A stretch of DNA of 8,624 nucleotides from CAVXAE01 sp044225565 (lineage in GTDB: Bacteria; Pseudomonadota; Gammaproteobacteria; Steroidobacterales; Steroidobacteraceae): NCBI GenBank assembly GCA_044225565.1, contig JBGAIL010000204.1:1-8624 (forward strand), read 5' to 3'. The first letter of the stretch is position 1, and every line of letters begins with the position of its first letter. Positions 1-5,365 of the stretch are shown piece after piece. The notes under the pieces were generated by a model. It ran no database searches, had not been told where the DNA came from, and worked only from the letters and a program-made list of their open reading frames with translations. Position numbers and translations under genes: made by a program.

Positions 1-1060
1 GGCCATAGGCAACGGCGACGCGGCTGGAGACCGTCAATGGCCGTCCGGTATGCCCGAGGGACGCGCGTGTGATCACTGCGACGATCATCGAGGCGGCGAC
101 GCCAACCGTGAGCGCGTGCAGCCATTGCGAGGCCCAGTGTGCATCCTGGAGCAGGAAAGCCGCCTTCAGCGCGAGGCCGATCGGGAGCCACAGGTAGGAG
201 GCATGCAGCACCCAGACGATCGGCTCTCCGAGCGAGCGGTGGCCCTGCCAACCGGCGAGCCGCACGAGATGGAGGCACGCTGCGACTCCTGCAAGGATTC
301 CGCTCCACCGCTCGCCAGGCATCGTCGCATCGAGTGCGACGATGCCGATCATCGAGATCGCGACGGCTGCGTCCAGCGCCGGGTACGAGCGCACTCTCGC
401 GTCGATGCCTCGACGTCGCAACGCGTTGGCGGTGAACGCAGGCACGATGCGGCCGCCGATCACCGTGATCAGCACGAGCACGATGTCGACGCCGACGAGC
501 AGCGTCCTGCTCGCAAGAGCCAGGTCCTGCAATGCGAGCGCACGCAGGAAGACGGCATCCACCAGCCACAACGAAAGGAGCACTCCGAGCAACGGCGTGT
601 TGCGGTTGCGCGCGCGAACCAGGGGCGGTGCGATCAGGATCGCGAGCGCAGGCAGGAAGAGCAGCTCGCTCCAGGCGAGCACCGTCACCGGAATATGGGC
701 CGCGAAGCAGAAGCCGATCCGCCCGAGCAGCCACAGCGAACACAGGGCCACCAGCGGAGCCCCTGCGAAGCCGCGGGATCCAGTCCAGCTCGGCACGGCC
801 GTCAGCAGGAACCCGGCGATGGCCGCGCCGATGAAGCCGAACAGCATCTCGTGACCGTGCCAGAGCGCGGGTGGCAGCGCGGCCAGGGGCATCGCGCCGG
901 TGGCACGCACCCACAGCCAGGCAGCGATGCCGATGGCGGCATACAGCAGCGCTGCAAGGAAGAAAGGCCGGAACCCATAGGCGAACGGCACCCAGCGAGG
1001 AGAAGCCGCCGCGGACTCGCGAGTCTGCGGGCGATGCTGGAGAGAGTCTTTCCCACTCAT
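1..1060 (-). CDS. nnrS: NnrS family membrane protein, C-terminus cut by window edge
   Basis: The reading frame is open from an ATG at 1060 to the window edge (353 codons, no stop), so the C-terminus is missing. NnrS proteins are polytopic inner-membrane haem- and copper-containing proteins linked to nitric-oxide stress and denitrification; their chemistry is not settled. The translation shows the family's N-terminal block FAYGFRPFF (26-34), a WHGHEM motif at 67-72 with likely metal-binding histidines, then AAIAGFLLTAVPSWTG. About ten hydrophobic segments follow, with the conserved IGGRIVPAFTANALRRRG block and a late HALTVG...ITRASLGHTGRPL block. The last of these normally sits close to the end, so probably only about 40-50 residues are lost. 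The gene begins 22 bp after the hemN stop on the same strand and probably shares its transcript. No strong Shine-Dalgarno is visible. The family call is firm; the role is by family. Confidence 0.93.
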   Translation of the reverse strand, partial: MSGKDSLQHRPQTRESAAASPRWVPFAYGFRPFFLAALLYAAIGIAAWLWVRATGAMPLAALPPALWHGHEMLFGFIGAAIAGFLLTAVPSWTGSRGFAGAPLVALCSLWLLGRIGFCFAAHIPVTVLAWSELLFLPALAILIAPPLVRARNRNTPLLGVLLSLWLVDAVFLRALALQDLALASRTLLVGVDIVLVLITVIGGRIVPAFTANALRRRGIDARVRSYPALDAAVAISMIGIVALDATMPGERWSGILAGVAACLHLVRLAGWQGHRSLGEPIVWVLHASYLWLPIGLALKAAFLLQDAHWASQWLHALTVGVAASMIVAVITRASLGHTGRPLTVSSRVAVAYG

Positions 1061-1082
1061 GACGGCCCGATCCCGATGCTGC

Positions 1083-2471
1083 TCAGATGACCTTGGAATA
1101 GCGCTGCTGCGCCTGCTGCGCAGCCAGGTAGGCGTCGAAGACCATCGCCACGTGGCGCACCAGCAGCCGTCCGGCTGGCGTCACGAGAAGCCCGCGCGGG
1201 CGGCGCTCGACGAGCCCGTCCAGCTCGAGCGTCTCCAGACGCGCGAGCTCCGCGCCGAAATACTCTGCGAAGTCGATTCCGAACGTGCGCTCGACGATGT
1301 CGAAGTCGACTTGCTCGTGGCACATGAGGGATTGGATGACCGCCGCGCGCAGCGTGTCGTCAGGTGTGAGCCGCACGCCGCGCTGGATGGGGAGCCGTCC
1401 CGCATCCAGAGCGCGGTAATACTCGGGCAGCTGCTTCTCGTTCTGTGCGTACGCATCGCCGACGTGTCCGATGGCGCTCACCCCGACGGCGACGAGATCC
1501 AGGTTCGCGCGGGTGGAGTAGCCCTGGAAGTTCCGGTGAAGCGCGCCGGCCCGCTTGGCTTTCACCAGCTCGTCCGTGGGGAGCGCGAAGTGATCCAGGC
1601 CGATGTATTCGTAGCCCGCTCCGGTGAGCCGCTCGATGCTCATTCTCAGGAGCTCGAGCCGCAGCGCCGGGGAAGGCAGCTCCGAGCGCTCCAGCCGTCG
1701 CTGCGCCTTGAACACCTGTGGCATGTGGGCGTAGCCATAGACGGCGAGCCGGTCGGGGCGCGATGCGATCACCACGTCCAGCGTTCGCGAAAAGCCTTCG
1801 AGCGTCTGGCGCGGCAGGCCGTAGATGAGATCGAAGCTCAGCGAGCCGATTCCCGCCTCGCGCGCGGACTCGATGACGCGCAAGGTGTCCTCGACCGGCT
1901 GGATGCGGTTGATCGCCACCTGCACGGCGCGATCGAAATCCTGGATGCCGAGGCTCATGCGATTGAAACCCATCGCGGCGAGCGCGTGCACGTAATCCGG
2001 CGTGACGGTGCGCGGGTCGATCTCGATGGAGTACTCGCGAGCGGGCGAATCCGAAAGGGTGAAGTGCGTGCGCAGCTGCCCCATGAGCGCTGTGAGCTCG
2101 TTCGGGTGCAGGAACGTGGGCGTGCCGCCGCCGAAATGCAGCTGCTCCACCGTGCGGGCACGGTCGAACAGCGCCGCCTGCAGCCCGATCTCGCGGTACA
2201 GGCGATGCAGGTAGGCCTGGGCCCGGTCGTAGCTTCGCGTGATGACGCGATTGCAACCGCAGTAGAAGCAGGGGCTCGCGCAGAACGGGACGTGGACGTA
2301 CAGCGATAGCGGGCCCGGGGAAAGGGGGCCCCGGGCCCGCATCGCGACTTCCCTGTACTCCTTGTCCGTGAAAGAGGGATGAAACTGGACGGCGGTGGGG
2401 TACGACGTATAGCGCGGTCCCGCCACGTCGTAGCGACGGATGAGATCCGCATGCACTCGTAGCGAGCTCAT
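1083..2471 (-). CDS. hemN: Oxygen-independent coproporphyrinogen III dehydrogenase HemN
   Basis: This is a 462-residue cytoplasmic radical-SAM enzyme. It oxidatively decarboxylates coproporphyrinogen III to protoporphyrinogen IX without O2, giving haem under anaerobic or microaerobic conditions. The sequence shows the HemN N-terminal block DVAGPRYTSYPTA (15-27) and YVHVPFC. The 4Fe-4S motif C64-x3-C68-x2-C71 is followed by Cys73, the pattern of true HemN rather than HemW. GGGTPTF (114-120), SIEIDPRTV and a HemN-type C-terminal domain follow. Length matches E. coli HemN. I chose the ATG at 2471 because its N-terminus aligns with the family and a GAGG (2480-2483) sits 8 nt upstream. An in-frame GTG at 2519 would add 16 unconserved residues and abut the dyad at 2526-2543. 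The gene is divergent from the histidine kinase and upstream of nnrS. No FNR box (TTGAT-N4-ATCAA) is visible upstream, although hemN is often FNR-controlled. Confidence 0.97.
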   Translation of the reverse strand: MSSLRVHADLIRRYDVAGPRYTSYPTAVQFHPSFTDKEYREVAMRARGPLSPGPLSLYVHVPFCASPCFYCGCNRVITRSYDRAQAYLHRLYREIGLQAALFDRARTVEQLHFGGGTPTFLHPNELTALMGQLRTHFTLSDSPAREYSIEIDPRTVTPDYVHALAAMGFNRMSLGIQDFDRAVQVAINRIQPVEDTLRVIESAREAGIGSLSFDLIYGLPRQTLEGFSRTLDVVIASRPDRLAVYGYAHMPQVFKAQRRLERSELPSPALRLELLRMSIERLTGAGYEYIGLDHFALPTDELVKAKRAGALHRNFQGYSTRANLDLVAVGVSAIGHVGDAYAQNEKQLPEYYRALDAGRLPIQRGVRLTPDDTLRAAVIQSLMCHEQVDFDIVERTFGIDFAEYFGAELARLETLELDGLVERRPRGLLVTPAGRLLVRHVAMVFDAYLAAQQAQQRYSKVI

Positions 2472-2525
2472 GGGGCAAGCCTCGCATTCGGCGCGCCACT
2501 CGGCTTCGGGAAGAGGCACACCGGG

Positions 2526-2543
2526 CTACGCAATTCTGCGTAG
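2526..2543. promoter_or_regulatory. Perfect inverted repeat, candidate operator between hemN and the histidine kinase
   Basis: CTACGCA-attc-TGCGTAG is a perfect 7-bp dyad with a 4-bp spacer in the 221-bp divergent intergenic region, 55 bp upstream of the hemN ATG and about 150 bp upstream of the kinase ATG. It can also be read as two heptamers, TACGCAA and TACGCAG, facing each other across TT. That 7-2-7 layout is the one used by NarL/FixJ-class (LuxR-type helix-turn-helix) regulators, though the bases only partly match the NarL consensus. Its position suits control of hemN, of the divergent kinase gene, or both. There is no T-run, so a terminator is unlikely. The dyad is seen directly; the operator role is inference. 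Confidence 0.5.
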
Positions 2544-2679
2544 TCGGCGAGGGGCCTTCGGCGATCGGTCGCGGCGCCGCCAGGCGCCGAGCATGCGATG
2601 CGCGGGATGCCGTCTCGTCGCGCGCCGCGCAGATGCCCGCTCCTTGCAAGGCCCTGCAGGCGATGCGACGCTAGGCGCT

Positions 2680-2686
2680 GGAGGAA
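2680..2686 (+). promoter_or_regulatory. Shine-Dalgarno site of the histidine kinase gene
   Basis: GGAGGAA lies 6 nt before the ATG at 2693, a near-ideal ribosome binding site. It fixes the start of the kinase gene, since the same frame has no comparable site before another start. No convincing -35/-10 pair was found in 2544-2679. Confidence 0.8.
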
Positions 2687-2692
2687 TTCCCG

Positions 2693-3949
2693 ATGTTGTC
2701 GGCGGAGCTGGTCCGAAGCGTGCTCGACTCGGCGCCGGATGCGATGGTGATCATCGACGCCGCCGGCACCATCGTCTTTGCCAACCACCAGGTTGTAGCG
2801 CTTTTCGGACATCCCGTGGCGCGCGTCGTGGGCTGGGACATCGAGCGCCTCATGCCCGAGCGCTTTCGCGGCCGGCATCTCGGCCATCGCCGTCGATACG
2901 CCGAGACCGGCCATGCCCGCCCCATGGGCGCAGGGCTGGACCTCTACGCGCTGCGCGCCGACGGCACCGAGTTTCCCGTCGAGATTTCCTTGAGTCCCAT
3001 CCACGACGGACGGCAGGTTCTGGTCGCCGCAGCCATCCGCGATGTCTCGGACCGCGTGGCCGCCGAGCGCGCGCTCAAGGAGGCGCGCGCCGAAGCGGAG
3101 CGGGCCAACCTCGCCAAGAGCCGCTTCCTCGCCACCGCCAGCCACGATCTGCGGCAACCCCTGCAGACCATGGCGCTGCTCAACGGCACGCTGCAGGCGT
3201 TCCTTCCCGAAGGAGAGGGCGCGGAGACGCTGGCCCAGCAGGAGCAGGCGATCGGCGCGATGTCCCGGCTGCTCAACGCGCTGCTGGACATCAGCAAGCT
3301 CGAGTCCGGCGCCATCAAGCCCGACATCAGCGACTTCGGGGTGGCCACGCTGCTGGAAGAGCTGCGAGCGGAGTTCGCCAGCGTGGCCCGGAGCAAGGGA
3401 CTGCGCCTCACGGTGGAACCGTGCATCGACACCGTTCGCTCGGATCCTTCGCTGCTGGGGCAGATCCTGCGCAACCTGCTCGCCAACGCGCTCAAGTACA
3501 CCGAGAGCGGCTACGTCCTGCTCGCCTGCCATCGCGAGGCCGATGCGGTGCGCATCGACGTGCGGGACAGCGGGATCGGGATCTCTCCGCGGGATCTGGC
3601 GCACATTTACGAGGAGTTCTATCAGGTCGGGGTGCGGGCCAACAGCTCGCGGGACGGGTATGGCCTCGGCCTCGCCATCGTGCGGCGGCTCGTGCAGCTG
3701 CTGGATCTGAAGATTCACGTGGAGTCCGCGCCTGGCGCGGGCTCCACGTTCTCGCTGGTGCTTCCGGCCGGCGCTGCGGTGCAGGCGCCTGCGCCTTCGC
3801 AGGAGGCCCGCAAGCGCGCGGCTCCGCCGATGGCGCCGCACCACTTGCTGGTGGTCGAAGACGACCCGGGCGTGCGCAATGCGACGCGGCTTTTCCTCAG
3901 GACGGAAGGCTTTCGCGTGACGGCGGCCGGGTCGAAGGCAGAGCGGTGA
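2693..3949 (+). CDS. PAS-domain hybrid sensor histidine kinase, truncated by a frameshift inside its receiver domain
   Basis: The 418-residue product has no membrane segment or signal peptide, so it is probably a cytoplasmic sensor. An N-terminal PAS domain (about 3-115) contains MPERFRGRHLGHRRRY and MGAGLDLYALRADGTEFPVEISLSP, resembling the FixL-type PAS. A short coiled-coil linker (about 116-140) leads to the HisKA box ATASHDLRQPLQT with phospho-acceptor His151. The HATPase_c domain follows: N-box with Asn265, G1 box DSGIGI (292-297) and G2 box DGYGLGLAIV (321-330). From about 384 a receiver starts (LLVVEDD, acidic pair Asp390/Asp391), then stops at TGA 3947-3949. The rest of the receiver continues in another frame to 4221, so one base is missing near 3943/3944. 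The kinase core is complete. No partner response regulator is present; it may be FixJ/LuxR-type (inference). It precedes the universal stress gene and is divergent from hemN. Confidence 0.9.
   Translation: MLSAELVRSVLDSAPDAMVIIDAAGTIVFANHQVVALFGHPVARVVGWDIERLMPERFRGRHLGHRRRYAETGHARPMGAGLDLYALRADGTEFPVEISLSPIHDGRQVLVAAAIRDVSDRVAAERALKEARAEAERANLAKSRFLATASHDLRQPLQTMALLNGTLQAFLPEGEGAETLAQQEQAIGAMSRLLNALLDISKLESGAIKPDISDFGVATLLEELRAEFASVARSKGLRLTVEPCIDTVRSDPSLLGQILRNLLANALKYTESGYVLLACHREADAVRIDVRDSGIGISPRDLAHIYEEFYQVGVRANSSRDGYGLGLAIVRRLVQLLDLKIHVESAPGAGSTFSLVLPAGAAVQAPAPSQEARKRAAPPMAPHHLLVVEDDPGVRNATRLFLRTEGFRVTAAGSKAER
3717..3749. repeat. Long near-perfect inverted repeat inside the kinase ATPase domain
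   Basis: The left arm (3717-3731) and right arm (3735-3749) pair over 15 positions with a single G-T wobble (3725 with 3741) around a 3-nt CTG loop. The DNA encodes the conserved HVESAPGAGSTF region of HATPase_c, so codon constraint in GC-rich sequence may account for it. There is no T-run after it, so a classic Rho-independent terminator is unlikely. It could form a strong mRNA hairpin about 200 nt upstream of the frameshift. Confidence 0.6.
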
Positions 3950-4221
3950 AGTGCGCACGGTCGGGCGAGGCGGTGGATCTAGTCATATCGGACTATCACC
4001 TGGGCGAGGACACCACGGGCATGCAGGTGATAGGCGAGTTGCGGGAGATCCTGGGGGCCGCGGTGCCCGCCATCCTTGTGACGGGGGATACCTCTTCGGC
4101 CGTGCGGGGACTGGAGCAAAAGGGCGCGCTGCGCGTGACGAGCAAACCGATCAATCCCGACGAGCTGCGGCTGCTGATCCGCTCGCTGCTCGAGAGTCCG
4201 ACCAAGGAGACGCCATCATGA
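3946..4221 (+). pseudogene. Out-of-frame remainder of the hybrid kinase receiver domain
   Basis: This is the C-terminal three quarters of the receiver domain that belongs to the kinase at 2693. It reads VKCARSGEAVDLVISDYHLG, then LVTGDTSS and LRVTSKPINPDELRLLIRSL. It therefore holds the phosphoacceptor Asp (in SDYHL), the conserved Thr (in VTGDT) and the conserved Lys (in SKP), all missing from the upstream frame. Adding one base between 3943 and 3944 (GAG-CGG to GAG-GCG-G) joins the halves as TAAGSKAEAVKCARSG, a normal receiver sequence. A GTG (3946-3948) overlaps the upstream TGA (3947-3949), so re-initiation is conceivable. A free fragment without the first beta strand and acidic pair should not fold as a receiver. 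The fragment ends at TGA 4219-4221, overlapping the next ATG. It could be a sequencing error or a real lesion. Confidence 0.85.
4204..4210 (+). promoter_or_regulatory. Shine-Dalgarno site of the universal stress gene
   Basis: AAGGAGA lies 7 nt before the ATG at 4218, inside the end of the receiver coding sequence. With the ATGA stop/start overlap it supports 4218 as the start. The stress gene can be translated on its own even if upstream translation ends early at 3949. Confidence 0.8.
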
Positions 4222-5207
4222 AGCCCATTCGCCGCATCCTGGTCGCCATCAAGGAGCCCGGGGCCCGCCGCTCGCCGGCGCTCGAGAAGGCCGCGCAGCT
4301 CGCGCAGGCTTGCGGCGCCGGCATCGAGCTGTTCCACGCGATCGGGCAGCCGGTGTTCCTCGAGTTCGAGCTTCGCGCCGGCAGCCTCGAGGAGCTGCGG
4401 CAGCTGCGCAAGGCCGAAGTGTGCAGGCGGCTCGAGAAGCTCGCGGTGCGCAGCCGGGTGCCCGAGGACGTCACCGTCGGGACATCCGCTCATTGGGACT
4501 ATCCGCCGCACGAGGCGATCGTGCGGCGCGCGCTCGCCATGCGCGCCGATCTCATCGTCGCGGAGGCTCACGCGGGGCCTCGTCGCTTCCCGTGGATCAC
4601 GCGGCTCACGGATTGGGAGCTGTTGCGGCACAGCCCGGTGCCGGTGCTGCTGGTGAAGAGCCGGGGCACCTACCGGAATCCGCCGGTGCTCGCGGCGGTG
4701 GATCCAGGGCATATGTTTGCCAAGCCCAGCAGGCTGGACGATGACATTCTCGCGGCTGCAACGAATGTCGCAGGTGCCTTGCGCGGCGCCTTGCACGTCG
4801 TGCATGCCTACGTGCCGATGCCGGAGAGTGCGCTGCCGCTGGAGTCTCTTTCGAGCGAGGCGGTGGAATCGCTGAACGAGCGCGCTCGCAAGGAGGCGCG
4901 GGCGAGGTTCGTGCGCCTGCTGAAGCAGCATGGCGTGGCCCGCACGCGGGGTCATCTGGTGGCGCGATATCCGACTGAGGCGATTCCCATGACGGCGCGC
5001 AGGGTGAAAGCGCAGATCGTGGTGATGGGCGCCGTGTCGCGTTCGGGGTTGAAGCGCATTTTCATCGGGAACACGGCCGAGGGCGCGTTCGCGCAGATCG
5101 GGTGCGACATTCTGGTGGTGAAGCCGCGGGAATTCTCGAGTGGCATCCGGGCGAAGCGTCGCGGCATGAAGCTCATGACGCAGGATCCGGGGATGGGGTA
5201 CTACTAG
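4218..5207 (+). CDS. Tandem-domain universal stress protein (UspE-like)
   Basis: The 329-residue cytoplasmic protein contains two Usp domains. The first (about 3-150) opens MKPIRRILVAI and ends PVPVLLVKS; it has lost the glycine-rich nucleotide motif, carrying WITRLTDWELLRH instead. The second (about 155-310) opens VLAAVDP and ends CDILVVKP. It keeps a nucleotide-motif-like stretch MGAVSRSGLKRIFIGNTAE (270-288), which fits G-x2-S-x9-G-N with Ser274 in place of the second glycine, as in UspE-type proteins with variant motifs. A short basic tail, ending MGYY, follows. Usp proteins are induced in stress, stationary phase and low oxygen; molecular roles vary and no substrate can be named. The start overlaps the kinase stop (ATGA), so the genes were probably one transcriptional unit. 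The stop TAG (5205-5207) overlaps the convergent ccoS stop. Confidence 0.92.
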   Translation: MKPIRRILVAIKEPGARRSPALEKAAQLAQACGAGIELFHAIGQPVFLEFELRAGSLEELRQLRKAEVCRRLEKLAVRSRVPEDVTVGTSAHWDYPPHEAIVRRALAMRADLIVAEAHAGPRRFPWITRLTDWELLRHSPVPVLLVKSRGTYRNPPVLAAVDPGHMFAKPSRLDDDILAAATNVAGALRGALHVVHAYVPMPESALPLESLSSEAVESLNERARKEARARFVRLLKQHGVARTRGHLVARYPTEAIPMTARRVKAQIVVMGAVSRSGLKRIFIGNTAEGAFAQIGCDILVVKPREFSSGIRAKRRGMKLMTQDPGMGYY

Positions 5208-5365
5208 GATCCGCCTGGCGGGCGCGGGGTATCGTCGTCGATGACGGAGCGGGCTGCGGCGTCGAGGTCATCGAACTGGCCGTGGTCGATGGCCCAGAAC
5301 AGCGCCCACACCGCCACACCCATGAGGGCGAGCGAGAGCGGGATGAGAATGAACAGGATGCTCAT
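5204..5365 (-). CDS. ccoS: CcoS, cbb3-type cytochrome oxidase maturation protein
   Basis: This 53-residue protein has one N-terminal membrane helix (about 3-25, MSILFILIPLSLALMGVAVW) followed by the family signature ALFWAIDHGQFDDLD and a short polar tail. CcoS is needed for cofactor (haem and copper) insertion into the cbb3 oxidase; without it, inactive enzyme is assembled. The ATG at 5365 overlaps the ccoI stop as ATGA, with a weak GAGG-CAGG stretch upstream. A longer frame extends to 5509, but the extra residues read through ccoI in another frame and are not conserved. The stop TAG (5206-5204) shares the palindromic CTAG with the stop of the convergent stress gene, so no space is left for a terminator. 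Confidence 0.94.
   Translation of the reverse strand: MSILFILIPLSLALMGVAVWALFWAIDHGQFDDLDAAARSVIDDDTPRPPGGS

Noticed and set aside
50..1090. 346-codon plus-strand open frame opposite nnrS
   Set aside because: Charged low-complexity translation. The minus strand gives a clear NnrS over the same span.
1059..2309. 416-codon plus-strand open frame opposite hemN
   Set aside because: Its translation is Arg/Asp/His-rich with no recognisable domain, and it is antisense to a fully convincing HemN. It is a high-GC shadow frame.
2472..2519. Upstream GTG start for hemN at 2519 adding 16 residues
   Set aside because: The extension is not part of the family, and the internal ATG at 2471 has a GAGG at suitable distance and aligns with HemN N-termini.
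2472..2692. FNR/Anr box or sigma-70 promoter in the divergent region
   Set aside because: No TTGAT-N4-ATCAA-like site and no convincing -35/-10 pair could be read, so none is annotated.
3941..3951. Programmed ribosomal frameshift joining the kinase and receiver
   Set aside because: No slippery heptamer or nearby downstream structure was seen. A single lost base explains the break more simply.
2468..3958. 496-codon minus-strand open frame opposite the histidine kinase
   Set aside because: It is long but is explained by codon bias of the kinase gene. The product is Arg/Gly/His-rich without motifs and would cover the whole divergent promoter region.
5182..5213. Repeated AGGATCCG around the convergent stops as a terminator or attachment site
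   Set aside because: The two copies are 8-bp direct repeats built on the GGATCC palindrome within coding sequence, with no T-run or stable stem. Probably chance.
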